Below, in pieces: positions 9,977-21,934 of a DNA stretch of 64,000 bases. The notes beneath the pieces are model-generated. The model had not been told where the DNA came from, did no database searches, and worked only from the letters and a program-made list of their open reading frames with translations. Source of the DNA: Scilla litardierei (taxonomy: Eukaryota > Streptophyta > Magnoliopsida > Asparagales > Asparagaceae); the NCBI GenBank assembly GCA_030789695.1, contig CM061134.1, forward strand, positions 61,077,334 to 61,141,333, given 5' to 3'. The translations under genes were made by a program, and so were the position numbers. How positions within the stretch are numbered: the first letter of the stretch is position 1; each line of letters opens with the position of its first letter.

Positions 9977-11812
9977 TGATCACTCCATATTTTACACCTT
10001 TTTCCCGCATTTTTGCATGCCATTTGAATCGCTCAAATCACGTTTTTCACGATTTATCGACAACATTGCGATACTTTTCATAATTTGTTGTTTTTGTCGT
10101 ATTTCAGGAGATTTGGAGCGATTTGGAGTGATTCCGAGATACACCCACTCCGGAGTGTCACCGACGACTTCCCTGAGGGGTATTTTGAGATTGGAGAGGA
10201 GCGAAAGAAGAAAGGACGTCGTAGGAGCGACGAGTAGGCAAAAATACGCAATTTGGGCATCTTCAGTATCTCACTCGGCCGAGTGAAGGAGTCACTCGGC
10301 CGACCAACGAGACCCCGCTCGGCCGGCCAGATCGGACACGCTCCAAGCAGTATATCAGCGTGCACTCGGCCGAGCATCAGAAGCTGACTCGGCCGAGTGA
10401 CGTATCCCGTCTGCCCGAGTGGCACCCAGACGACGGCCATCAAAAAGAGCCAACTTACTGTAATCCGTCAGTCTGAGCAGCAGAAGCCCGACTCGGCCGA
10501 GTGGCAATTGTCGTCCGCCCGAGTGAAGATAAGCCCATCGGCCGAGTGACGACAACTCACTCGGCCGAGTGACGCCCGATGTGACGACCCCCAAGACCCC
10601 AGAGTTACTGGAATCCGTCAGGGTCTCTCACTCGGCCGAATGACATTTGTCACTCGGCCGAGTGAGTAGCGCTGCCTGTAGCGGAAATCACGATTTTGGA
10701 GCTGCGCAGGGGCAGTTTGGTCATGAATTTTTGGGCAGTTTTGGGGGGTATTTAACCCGAGATTCTAACCTAGTTTAGAGAGCCTTTTCTATTGCTTTTG
10801 GCAGCCTTTTGAGATTAGATTTTTAGAGTTTAATTCTTGTGATTGGAGAGGAGAGGAAAGTGTTATTTTGTTGGATTCTTGGAAAGCTACATTGGTTTGT
10901 CTCCCTCTCTATTAAAAATCCTATTTTTATTGCTATTTTGAATATTTCTATGAATTCCATTGTTGTTTCTATTGATTATTCTTCCATTAGCAATATGATT
11001 TGTGAGTAGTTTTAACGTCTTAGGGCGTGGGGATGAACCCTACGAGCCCAATTTCCGATTTGTGACGATTTGGTAGAACTATTACTGGGATTGATTAGGG
11101 GTAGTTTGGGATTGATATAATACAGATAGCTAGGTGTTCATATCGATTGGGATTTGTAAGAGATTGGATCTCAATTCGATAGGAAACCCTAGAAATCTGA
11201 ATTGGGTTGAAATTGAGTTTCCTTAGTATCTGTTTGCAAGAGATTGGACCGATACTAGGATTCTCGGTTGCAATTCTATACTGATACCCGTTTGCAAGAG
11301 ATTGGACGGGCAGGAACTATCCCAACCTAGGTCGTAGCCCGAGTTTGCACGAGAGTGGGCTCGGGATGCGATTGAACGATGACGTTGATCCTAATGCTAG
11401 CTTGCCTAGGCTAGGGTTTGCAAGAGATTGGACCCGAGCCTAGGTTTGCTATAGACCGGCAACAGCGCAAGAGCGTGAGCTAGGTTTTACATTCAGTTGC
11501 AACTAGTTCACCTGACATTCTACCCTAGCAATTGTGAAACCGATGAATCACAATGACGAGATACGGTGAGTAGTGGGGATTCCCTATTCCCTAGGCGTCT
11601 TTATTTGATTTTATATCTCTTTTTACATTGTTTGACGATTGTGACAACATCGCCGAAAGGTAATTTCCTACTTTTCTGTCCCCATAGCCAGGTTGTTCGG
11701 AGAAGGCACTATCATACATCCTCCCTGTGTTCGATACCCGCTCGCCGCTACACCGTGCGCTTGGGGTAAGACTACACGGTCGCTCTTTAGGGTGTACGCC
11801 CGGGCGCGATCA
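9977..11812 (+). mobile_element. solo LTR (1836 bp) inserted in the E1 3' LTR
   Basis: The insertion begins TGATCACTCC and ends CGCGATCA, giving TG..CA ends with a TGATC/GATCA inverted repeat. It is flanked by a perfect GTAGC duplication (9972-9976 and 11813-11817). It has no internal coding region, so it is a solo LTR or a very short non-autonomous element. Its order is AT-rich start, CTCGGCCGAG palindrome cluster (10264-10665), TATTTAA (about 10749), GTGAGTAGT box (about 11001), and repeated GCAAGAGATTGGA words (about 11157-11440). It ends with a CTGTGTTCGATACCC segment typical of plant Tat/Athila-type LTR ends. Confidence 0.85.
10264..10665. repeat. cluster of CTCGGCCGAG palindromes in U3
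   Basis: About ten copies or variants of ACTCGGCCGAGTGA occur within 400 bp (for example near 10274, 10365, 10390, 10492, 10558, 10628 and 10655). Some are reduced to half-sites such as GCCCGAGTG. The cluster ends about 80 bp upstream of TATTTAACCC. Confidence 0.9.
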
Positions 11813-12504
11813 GTAGCCGAGACGCTTCTAGAGGACGTTTCGTAGCCGTGCCACTCAGATCGGTCGCCGTTCAGACTCTACTTCCCGTTCGCACCAAACC
11901 CCGGAGAGGTTAGTTTCCGAAACTCGTAGCGCAACCCAAACCGTAGCCAAAACTGAAAACCTAACTAAAAACGGCAACTTAACTCATTAAATTTAATTTC
12001 TTCTCTTTTAAAACGATGTGGAACCGTAGACCGATGATTGGGCTTTTGACTGTGCACACAGGATAGAATCGTCGGATAGGCTGATCGGACAACTTGACTC
12101 GTGACTGTTAGGGTAGCCACGTTCACCCTAGAAATGAACTTAAATAGGAATTTCTAAAATCGTGACCTGACACCGTCGCCGTGACTGTTTCAGACGGACT
12201 ACCGCGGACGCGACGACTGGACGAGACGCCCCGGACGGACGACACACTCGCCACCGCAGGCAAGTGTACCCACTTGTGTTTTTGACCGTGTCTTGGTCTT
12301 AAATTGTTAGAACTGTTAGACTGTGAGTGTAAAGATCCGGACGTGAAATGATAGCATCCGGGTCACCCTGACGAATTAGACTTGACGACGAAGTCTAAGT
12401 CCGATGAACAACAACTTGTGACACCGTAGGATTATCTTGTGTGTGCGTGCGTGTGGACACCCTAGAATAACTTTTCCCTACACTTGTCATGTCGTGTCCT
12501 GTCA

Positions 12505-12735
12505 CACAAAAATCCTTCGGGCGTTTCAGATGCTCTCCTTGCGGGAGTGATATCCGTGCTACAAAAAGCCTTCGGGCGTTTCAGATGCTCTCCTTGCGAG
12601 AGTGATCTCCGTGCTACAAAAAGCCTTCGGGCATTTCAGATGCTCTCCTTGCGGGAGTGATCTCCGTGCTACAAAAAGCCTTCGGGCGTTTCAGATGCTC
12701 TCCTTGCGGGAGTGATCTCCGTGATACAAAAAGCC
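12505..12735 (+). repeat. 55-bp tandem repeat array in the 3' LTR
   Basis: Four units of the same 55-bp repeat as in the 5' LTR, one fewer than there. The TTCG-loop hairpin word is kept in most units. The difference shows copy-number change since insertion. Confidence 0.9.
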
Positions 12736-13647
12736 TGCGGGCGTTTCAGGTGCTTCCCTAGCGGAAGTGATCTCTGTACTTCTTGTCCCGAGTTCTGGGG
12801 TTTGGGGTAGGGTTGAGCGTGCGCACCGGGAGAGGGTCTGATCCCCCTCAACCCGTAAGGCGTGAACCCTTCGTGTCGTGTCGTGTCGTGTCGTGTCCTA
12901 CTTGTCTTGTCTGTCTTCGTCTTGTCCTGACACCTTTAGGTTAGTCCCGTAGTCGGTAGCACACGCTACGACTACTGCCTGCTACGCTTTACTTCCCTGC
13001 TACGTTGCTTCTGTTGTTACTTTGTTATAACCCCAGCATGCTAATCAACCAGTAAAACGATGTTTAATAGTACAGTACACTTGCAGTAGAGTCTGACTTT
13101 ATGTTGTAGACTTTACCTGACGTACAGTTCCTTTCTTTGGTGATGTACATCAGGTGTCGAGCGGAGGACGACGACCAGACCGAGCTACCAGAGGACGTAG
13201 AGCCGGAGGACGTCGATCCTGAGTACGTGCCCGAGGACGACCAGAGTTAGAGATCCCCACTGCTGATCCGGAGGTTCCACTTTAGTTGTTGAGTGCGTAG
13301 CACCTTTTTGTTTTCATGTCTAGGTTGGGTGCTTGCACCGGTAGTTTCCTTTTCTGCATTTGTAGCCCTTCGGGCGTTTTAGACTCTCAGTACTTTGGAT
13401 ATTTAATTTGGAATAAAATGATTTTCTTTCTTTTTCATACTTTTATTGTTCTATACTAACATGCAGGGACCTGTACCTTCGACTTGGAGTACCACACAGA
13501 CGCTTATTGGGTACGGGCTTCTCACCCCAGCCTAAGCGAGCCTTAGTCACGCTTCGCCTCCGTTGTTTTGGGAAGCTGGGCGTGACACTACCTGGGCAAA
13601 CTATGCTCTGAATACTGTTCCAGAATCTGTGATCAAGTCTATGAATT

Positions 13648-15723
13648 TGTCACCAGCTACTAAGATGGGTTGCTAGAACCCGCACGGTGACAACAAAACC
13701 TGGATTAGTCGCTTCCGCACTCTCGCTATTATAAGTTACCCTAGAAACCCCATGTGTCTGTGATGTTTATCATGTAAATGTTTATTACGAGTTGTTCCAC
13801 AATATGTTCAACAAGATGTACCATCAAATATTCCATGCGATATGTATCACAAGATATTCCACAAGATGTACCATAAGATATTCTATTCAACAATTCATTA
13901 GCATTTACTGAGTCATTTTTAAATGTCATGCAGCAAGTGAAGTGACTATTTAAAAGTGATCAATCATGCAATAAGGGTATCCAAAGTTCATGCATAGTTT
14001 TTAAGTGACAAGCAACATGACGTTCCACATTTACTATGATTTACTATGATAGTTCAAATAGGACCACTGATTGACTTTCTTATTGAATAAAGCAGATCGT
14101 TAAGGATAAAGACAAGTTCAACAAAGATGTTGATTCCATGCTTCGAGCATGTGGTACTTCAATTAGTACACAGTTTACCCAAGTAAATGATCGTGTGCTA
14201 CAACCATCTAAGTTGAAAGTAAGCAATGTCATACGTTCAAGTCAAAGTCGCTCTGCAGTTGATTAGTTCTCTAGTTAATCATGTCTCTAATAATTGGTCT
14301 AAGTCAATAGCCGTTCTGAGGCTATCTATGATGTCCTAAGTTCATACGAGTACACTATCTAAATTTCTAAAGTTAGAATTAAAGTGACATACAAGTTTCG
14401 AGGTCATGGTAGTGAGACTGACTTGGAGCTAGAGCTTCCAAGGATACTGGTGCACGAGAATCGGTAGCTGCAAACACAAGAAATAATCGGTTAAAGAGCA
14501 CACTATTTTCTACCTATTTAACTAGATCGTTTTGAATTCATAATCGATTGAAATGGTGCCGAAAAGCGTTTTAAATTTTTATACAGACTAGATATTAGGA
14601 AAATAATTTTATCTAAGAAGGAAATATTTTTCTAAAGCTTAGGGTAATTTTTATAATTGTTAAAAGCTCAAAATGAATTTAAAACTACTTTTAATTAGTT
14701 ATCGTAGTTTATTCAATAATTTCTTCTGGATGAAATACATATCAGAATGTTTTAAGTGAGATGTCAAAATGACCGTCTCGAAGAATACTACGACATATAA
14801 TTTTTCCATATATTAGTTTACGTAAAAATATTAAATTATGAATTATCAAGTGAAAACAACGTATTTAAATTTTAGGATTAAAAGTTTATTGTAGAAAATC
14901 TACTTGTCTGATTTAGATGAAATTAGCACCAATGGGTCCAAAACGTCATTTCTGATTTTCTGAGCCTGGTCTTGTAATTTTCTGAGCCCTATAGGATTTA
15001 TTGTGAATTTTTCATGAGAAACTCATATACTTTAATTATAAATATTTAATTATAAATACGCACGTATATACGTGCATACATATGAAAATAGGTTTTATAA
15101 TTCAAACCTATTCGTTCATCGTATGTTGCATGGGGGGCGCTCTTCGACGTTGGACGGTGGCGAGGGGGTCAGCGGCGGGGCGGTGTCGGAGCAGCGGCAG
15201 AAGCGGCGAGGTGGGTAGCGAGGTGGTTGAGGGACAGAGCACGGTGGCTAGAGGCAGTGGGAATCGCTTCGAAGCAGTGGCGTTGAGCGGGGTTCTCGTG
15301 CGGGCTCAGGCGACGACGGCAAGGCAGACGACGGCAGGGGCGTGTCTCCTCGTCGGAGGGAGGCAGAGCGGGCTTCGGGGTACGACGGCGAGGGAACTGA
15401 GAGGGGAGGCAGACTTGGAAACAAGGGAAGGCGGCAGTTTCATTGGTGGGGGCCACTGGGAGCGGGTACGGTGTCGTGGGCTGCTCGTCAGAGCATGTAG
15501 ACGAGGCAGAGAGATGTGGCAGTCGTGGGCTTCGAAGGAGCGACGGCAGAGGCTCAGTGGTGGTTGGAGGGCAAGGGGAGGGCGTCGGTGAACGGAGAAG
15601 CGGGCAGAGGCATGGGTTTGGTGGTGGGGTGCGATGCTTGGGGATGGTCAGAGCTCGGTGAAGGCAGGCGGCGACAGCGTGCTGAAGCCACGGAGGGAGA
15701 TTAACGCGGAGTGAGAGAGAGAG
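13648..15723 (-). mobile_element. E3: Tekay-like solo LTR, left (3') part
   Basis: This is the 3' part of a minus-strand LTR whose 5' edge is at 23194; the CACTA element separates the two parts. The left edge is inferred. TGTCACC at 13648 pairs with GGTGACA at about 13686, forming a terminal hairpin like those at the E1 and E2 LTR ends. The flanks GAATT and CTATT match at only three of five bases, so the edge is tentative. The GC-rich part (15082-15710) gives long but meaningless ORFs. The stretch 13700-13930 has repeated AAGATGTACCAT/ATATTCCA words. An AGO4-like exon lies at 14096-14218. Confidence 0.45.
14096..14218 (+). pseudogene. AGO4-clade ARGONAUTE exon fragment
   Basis: A 123-bp open segment (41 codons) is bounded by AAAGCAG on the left and GTAAGC on the right, as an internal exon would be. 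Its second half reads MLRACGTSISTQFTQV and continues toward VLQ..KLKV. This matches the segment of plant AGO4/6/9 proteins around the MLR-CGISI--FTQVEGRVL motif between the PAZ and MID domains, as I remember the family. No neighbouring AGO exon is recognisable on either side, so it is an isolated captured fragment. It lies in a region I assign to a minus-strand LTR, which would put it in antisense to LTR transcription. A search against plant proteins would settle the identity. Confidence 0.7.
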
Positions 15724-16110
15724 CACTACTACAAAAAGGACCTTTAATAGCACACCTTTAATAGCGCTTGCCAATTATAAGCGATGTTAATTAGAGGCAC
15801 ATATAATAGACATCGCTTCTTTTTGCAAGCGCTGTTAAAGGTCGGGGAATAGACAATACTTCTTTCTGCAAGCACTGTTAAAGGTCAGACAATAGACATC
15901 GCTTCTTTCTGCAAGCGCTGTTTATTAGAGGCACAGATAATAGACAGTGCTTCTTTCTGAAAGCGATGTTAAAAGTCAGATAATAGACATCGCTTCTTTC
16001 TAAAAATGCTGTTAAAAGTCATATAATAGACGGCGCTTCTTTCTAGAAGCGCTGTTAAAGTTCATATGTCAAATTGACAGCTCCTTTTTAGAAGCGTTGT
16101 TAAAGGTCAT
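15724..16110. repeat. left subterminal repeats of the CACTA element
   Basis: About eight variants of GAAGCGCTGTTAAAGGTC and its partner AATAGACATCGCTTCTTTCT alternate. Such arrays are the binding sites for the CACTA transposase in known elements. Confidence 0.85.
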
Positions 16111-17758
16111 ATGTCAAATTATTTCAATACCTAGGGCGGGCGAGCGCGGGTATTTTCCTCATCCCTCAATAATGTTGACCACGTCCCTCTCTTTGGATCC
16201 TTCCCGATCTAAGCCCTCCCCCATCTCTCTCTTTGGCTCCCTCCTTCCCTCCCCCCTCGCTCGTTAAGTGTTTGAGGCTACCGGCAACACGATGGGAGGA
16301 TCGGCGCCGTCCCTGCCTCCTTCTCTACTCCGAGGCGAAGTATTTCTCCTCCTAGGAGAAATCATGGATCGAGGAGCACCGAATCTCCCAATTCTAACCC
16401 TAATTTCATTGGAGACTAGACATCGGATCCGTCTTCTGTCAATCAAAAAGGTTAGGTTCCTAGGCTTCTCTTGAATTTTTGAACATTTATGTATCTTTAG
16501 TTAAAATTCTAACATCTGAAAATATTTTCACAAATCAAGGCCTCCTTCTCTCTCTCTTGCAGAACAAGGCGTGTCTCGCTTTTGATCCGAATTTGGCCAA
16601 GGTGAGATGGTGTTCTTAAGTTTTTTTGGTAAAATTGGGGTTTGAATGATGGCATGTTGTGATTCTTGTAATAAGTTGGATTTTTTCGATGGGTAGTTGT
16701 AAGTTATACTTAAGTTTATATCGTTGATGATTTTGATACTTGTAAATTTAATTTACAGTTACTAATTATCTTCACGTTAGACATGATTTCATTGGTTGCT
16801 GAAACTTGTAAATTTGGCTAGTGCACCCTTTTGACTTATAGCTAATTCAAATTTAGTAAGTCCAATTTATACATTCCATACATGATGGGGGGTGTGTGTG
16901 TGTGTAAGATCAATCATGAATGCGTGCATTACTGCAAAGTCAGATTTGTAGACATTTTGGCAAAACATACAAGAAGTTGTAAATGACTATGTAAAAATAC
17001 GTTTTGGTATGTTTTGTTAAGACAAGAATGGCAGGTTCACCAATGTGCCTTCAATAATGGCAGGTTCACCAATGCGCCGTCAATAAAAAGATAAACATAA
17101 ACAAATATATAAGAAAGGAAGCCAAAGCCCTGAATATTTTCTTATTCTTTCACCATATCAGTCCTATGTTACAATAAAGGGTTGTATCGATGTGATGATC
17201 CAGAGTTGATATCTGGATGCATATGAACTAGTTGCTACTTCAAAAGGCAATCAGTTAAGACAAGGATCTCATGGAGTTCACAAGGACGATAGAAGAAAGT
17301 AGCAATTAATTTTGCAGACTGCAAACATTTTGGAGTGTTGACTTGGCCTACAAGGTATGACTCAATTTAATTAAACTAATTAGTATATTAGTCATCCGCC
17401 ACGTTAATTCATCAGTCTATGATAGACAGCTAGTTAGATATTCTAGCTGTTCATAACTATCTACAAATCTATTGCAGCTAGTTATGATATACTTTTTGAA
17501 ATCGAAGCGTGGTTTATATAGGGACATTTTAGACACACATGAGAACAGTGAATAAAATTTAAGTATTATTTTAACATTTAATTACAAACTATATAGGAAC
17601 ATATTGAATTTTGAAGTTTCTAATTTATAGAATTATTTTGAATTTTCATTATTCTATTTCATGTTTGCTGGTTTACGGTTACTGACATCTTTGTGGTGTT
17701 TGTGTGTATTTCATGTAATTGATTACACACATCTTATCTTCTCCAGGTTTATACATAC
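16111..17758. other. CACTA interior, no recognised gene
   Basis: A pyrimidine-rich stretch (16150-16260) followed by short leader-like ORFs resembles the 5' end of a captured gene, but I recognise no protein. The words ACGTTTTGGTATG, GATCCAGAGTTGATA and TTAAGACAA at 17000-17290 recur at 18477-18830, which indicates internal duplication. Confidence 0.4.
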
Positions 17759-18098
17759 ATGAAGTTCTGGTGGGATGCTTACATGAGTACTCGGTGTATG
17801 TGAAACAGAAATTATTGGCGGGATAATGACACGTCTCTATTCATTCTTAAACACCTCTATCGTGACATACCTGATGAACCCGAGGAGCTGCCAAGCAGGG
17901 AAGGCAGCGTGCAATCCCAGGGAAGACATATAACCCGATTCTATGATAAGGAGTCATTGGATGAAAACCTTCGTTTGACATTCTACGACAATTCATTAGT
18001 TAGTGAGTTTGCAAGAAAATCAAGGAGGGTCATGAGTCATGAGTAGCACTTCCCGGTGATTCGTGGCGTAAGAGTTACCTCTATTGGCATAGATGAGT
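17759..18098 (+). pseudogene. unidentified exon-like fragment in the CACTA element
   Basis: The segment follows TTCTCCAG and ends before GTAAGT. One frame is mostly open, including RHITRFYDKESLDENL and LVSEFARKSRRVM, with one stop near 18043. I do not recognise the protein. The splice-like borders suggest a captured host exon. Confidence 0.3.
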
Positions 18099-19499
18099 AA
18101 GTAATTGCTTCAACTGTGTCTCCACCTCGTTTTTACTAGCAGAATTCACAGTTGGTTGCGGGAAAATTTGTTTGCTGGAATAGGTATAAAAATTACCACA
18201 TAAAAAGTATATATTTGATATATATTGCTACTTTATTGACTCCATGAGTTTGCTTGTGTGCTGTTGGCTGTGTAGGCTAGAACTGTAGTAGATTTACTTG
18301 AAACTAATGCTTGTGAATCCATGCATTATTTGAATTTTGAAGTAAAAGTGGTGGATAAACTCTTGGGGTCGGTGCATCAAGAATTTCATTTGTTCTCAAA
18401 ATCATCATTGTTTTGGTGTATAGGAAACCACATGGCTGATACAAACCACTGAGCTTTGATCACAATAGGAAGAAGATACGTTTTGGTATGTTCACCGCCA
18501 CACGCCTATGTAAAAATTCTATGTATTTATACTTCTGCAATCAAAGCATGAACAGATTGTATGTTGATAGTTTTTGGCACCAAAATGATGTGTAGTTGTT
18601 GTAAATAGACTTTGTTCAGATCTTCAGACATGCTATGGTTTCAAATCGTTGTTGAGGGATTCAAATTTACGGTAGTTTGCAAAGATTTGATTGTGGAATT
18701 GTAACTCATTTTTGTGTTTTGGTGAATTTCATTACACAAAAGTTGTCTTAACTGAACTGCATGAGATCCAGAGTTGATACCTAGTTGCTACTTTTAAAGG
18801 ACCGATTGCCTTTTGCATATCAGGATGCATCTGAACTTTTAATTAGTAATGATATGCTTTATTTTCTCAATGTTCTTTTAGTGAAGCTTATACCTTTATG
18901 TTTTTTCAAGAGCCATGCTTTGTAGTTTGACATTACCAGAGAACTAAATAAATAAAAGCATAAGATAATCTTCCTTGCTTTATTAATGGAGATTTAACAT
19001 CATTTGACTTGCTTTTCGATTAGAAGGTAACTGGTCAATGTTGCAGAATTAAAACTGCAACTTTTCTTTGGTAAATTCCCACTTAGGACAGATTGCTTGA
19101 TTTAATGATCTCGAGATTGTTTACATTAACTCAACTAATTTTACAACTTCATCAAGTTTGCTATTCCATCATCTGCCATGGTGTGGTCCGTATCATATCA
19201 GAATTTTGTATGCTCATCATTAATAGAATTTTGATAATCAATTTCATTGTCACCTGATCACAGCTAGGAGCTCTGGGCATTTGAGGTTCTTGTGCTTCTC
19301 GCGGGTCTTCTTCGAAATCCAAAGCTGTAAACATCGGTGATGTCAATAGTGTGAGCATATATTTCATATTTCTACCATATCTGAGAAAACATTACACTGA
19401 CCATAAAATGAGCATAACTATTTCATACAGACTATGCCTTTGTAAATTTCTGTTTTGTTTTACATGATCAAAATTTTCATTCATTCAGTATTGATAGAA

Positions 19500-19874
19500 A
19501 TCTACTCCTCACAGCCTCAACACGACAGCATTGGTGTATATGATCTCCATGGGTCTGGGTGCAGCCGTGAGGTTAGGTAATTTCACTCCCAGTGTTCTTT
19601 GCATGTTAACCAACCGAGCCCTTGTGGTGTTTCTTACAGCACCCATGTCTCAAATGAGTTGGGCGCCGGCAATCCTCAGGCCGCTCGCCTGGCTGTTTTT
19701 GTGGTTGTGGCCGTGACATTGATGGAGGGTATTGTGTTGGGTGTAATCCTGATATACATACGTCTTGTCTGGGGGCATGCATATAGCAATGAAGCGGATG
19801 TGGTGAAGGTGGCAGCGATGTTGACATTGCTTGCGTTATCGCATCTCTTAGATGGAAATCAGTGTGTGCTTTCA
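19500..19874 (+). pseudogene. captured MATE (multidrug and toxin extrusion) transporter fragment
   Basis: Two exons are recognisable. The first (about 19500-19571) encodes TTALVYMISMGLGAAV. A 68-bp intron with GT..AG ends (about 19572-19639) follows. The second exon (19640-19874) begins with HVSNELGAGNPQAARLA and continues through two hydrophobic stretches to LLALSHLLDGNQCVLSG, then a GTAAAA donor. The VSNELGAGNP motif and the following membrane segments are hallmarks of plant DTX/MATE H+-coupled efflux carriers. Family proteins have 12 membrane helices and about 500 residues; only about 100 residues are present, so the fragment is not functional. The gene strand is plus within the CACTA element. 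Confidence 0.85.
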
Positions 19875-21250
19875 GGTAAAACTTTCTCAACATAACATAA
19901 CATATTCTTATTTGTCGAACACTTTGTTGGGTCTATATCTGGATCCAACCCAAATTCCAACAACCATGAAGTCATGTAGGATATGTGTCGAACACTTTGT
20001 TATGTGTCGGCGTATCATATCCATGTCGACAATGCCATGCCCATGCAGCATAGACTTAATCAGTAGCCAACTGTAGAATTTACATAAATAGCACTCAACC
20101 ATTTGTTCATCCGATGTCTAATGCCCCCCAACAATTAGACATGTACTATAATTATGTATAATGTTACATAACTAGTCTATATTCCTTCAATTTGTAATGT
20201 TTTTGATGACCTGCTTATGCTTCTCATAAAGCTCTTGGTTTTTGATGACCCGCTTACATTCTATTGTGTCAAAATTGGTGAAATGATGTATGAGCCAATA
20301 TACATGAATTTGTTTACATGCCCCATTAAAGTTTACACTCATGAATTGGTTCACTATGGTAGAAATGGTTAAATTATAAAATATATTTCTGTTAGAAAAA
20401 TGTCAGACTTTAAATGTAAATTGTTGAGTAACAATTCGACCTCGTGAGTATTTGATATTGTCTTTTGATTTTGGCTAATGCACAATTATTGACTGGGATC
20501 ATTACTTATTCAACGCATTCACGCCTAATCTGTTAATCTTATCTTGATTCTGACACACATTGCAAGATTATCATCCATCTACATGCTTTTAGTATTATCA
20601 CACTAGTTGAATATTACTGCAGCCATTCACTATCACTCTTAGTGATAGGTTAGATATAAAGCTATGAAAATATCCATAATCATTTGTTAGTATTTGTTGA
20701 CAGGTGTTTCTCACCATTGAAGTAGTCAAATGAATAGGTGGATGCAGCAGCTTGATGTAGCATCTCAAACATGTAACATGGACAAAGAAGTGTACTACAA
20801 ATGTAGGGGCATGTATGCAAGTGTCCCAACATGTCCCAAAATAAAAATATAAATTATATGATTGAGGCATGTTCTGGAAATATCCAGCACGTGTCCTGGG
20901 AGTATGTAACAAGTGTATACGTATCACACGTGTTGACCCATCCAACATAGGAATGGCCTCACAATGGAAGAGTTCGTGCGACAAAGTTTTCATATTATGT
21001 GGAATGTGGTTCATGGTGTTAAGCTACTGGCAAGTCAATGTGTATTTTGCATTTTCACTGCTACATTGCTACTTGTATGACTTCTGTTCCGTTTCTTTTC
21101 CTGTGGAATCCAGTACATGAAATATTTTTTACTGATTCTAGTAAGATATTTCACTATTCTTAAAGCAATTAAGTGCTCTCTCTTTGAATGCAGCATCAGC
21201 TATTTTGCCCAGGCTGACATGATCACTATCTTCTCTTTGCTTTGTGCAGC
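19875..21250. other. CACTA interior, no recognised gene
   Basis: AT-rich sequence with only short, unconvincing ORFs. The words TATATGTGTCGAACACTTTGTT recur in part at 19915 and 19985. No further MATE exon was recognised here. Confidence 0.4.
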
Positions 21251-21370
21251 AATAAGGATGAGCTGAATGATGCAAGGAAAGTAATAAGGATGAGCTGAAT
21301 GATGCAAGGAAACTGGAGGAGGCAATGGAGGATGCGAGCAGCAACCGCCGCGGCCATAGAGAGAGGTATG
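21251..21370 (+). pseudogene. unidentified exon-like fragment with a 37-bp tandem duplication
   Basis: GTGCAG precedes an open segment (NKDELNDARKLEEAMEDA...) that ends at a GTATGA donor. The first part is present twice in tandem (about 21250-21286 and 21287-21323). A charged, probably helical peptide; origin unknown. Confidence 0.3.
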
Positions 21371-21934
21371 AGCGATTCTTGGAGGACTCATGCTGCATGC
21401 ACTTCTGCATCGGGTGGGAAACTTGAAGGCCGTGGATACAACGTACTTGTACAGATGCTTAGAAACCCTGTTCGAAGATCAGATTCCAGAATCGCTTGGT
21501 GGATTATTCAATATTCAGTATCTCTGAAGCTGCAGTCGTACAATTCTCTTTCCAGCAACATACTCATGTCCTTGGCCAACTTTCGCTATGTTGGGATGAA
21601 AACAAATGCATTAGTGAGTTGTTTTAGAATCAGAAGTTGCAATTTGCAATTTGTTGGGAAATGTATTGTTCAAGAAGTGATTTAATGGATAATGAATGAT
21701 TAAGGTTTATATGTGATAATGTTTTTTGTTTGTATTACAGATCATCTTCCAATATCAATACACATGGTCTAATTTTTATGTGATTGTTGAATATTAAAAG
21801 CAATTTAATTTGATTGTTTCTTGCAATGATTATTTCTAGTAATTTAATGTTATTAGTGGTTTATTGAAACATTTTGAACATTAAATGGATTTATTTAAAT
21901 ATAAAACGTAGGGAGAAATAATAAAATGAATTGA

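Larger units (their letters stand above)
975..13587 (+). mobile_element. E1: Ty3/gypsy chromovirus (Tekay/Del-like), decayed
   Basis: Two LTRs start TGTAACGGTCGG and end GGGCGTGACA, at 975-3962 and 8811-13587. They flank gag, protease, RT, RNase H, integrase and a C-terminal chromodomain, in the usual Ty3/gypsy order, with a polypurine tract immediately before the 3' LTR. Flanking pentamers are CTTCC (970-974) and CTACC (13588-13592), a target duplication with one mismatch. The 3' LTR is interrupted by a later solo LTR. The LTR pair is visibly diverged and coding is broken at many sites, so this copy is old and inactive. The clade call rests on the integrase and chromodomain sequence style. 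Confidence 0.92.
8811..13587 (+). repeat. E1 3' LTR, split by a solo LTR
   Basis: Removing the 9977-11812 insertion and one copy of its GTAGC duplication leaves 2936 bp that align throughout with the 5' LTR. It keeps the TATA box, the GC-rich leader, four 55-bp repeats (12505-12735) and the terminal hairpin ending GGGCGTGACA. Confidence 0.92.

Noticed and set aside
13588..13647. Open frame directly after E1 as part of the copia element or of AGO4
   Set aside because: About 20 codons that match neither the copia integrase nor any AGO segment I can recall; left unassigned.
15082..15774. 169- and 201-residue ORFs on opposite strands
   Set aside because: GC-rich, low-complexity LTR leader. The minus ORF even runs into the CACTA end, so it is not a gene.
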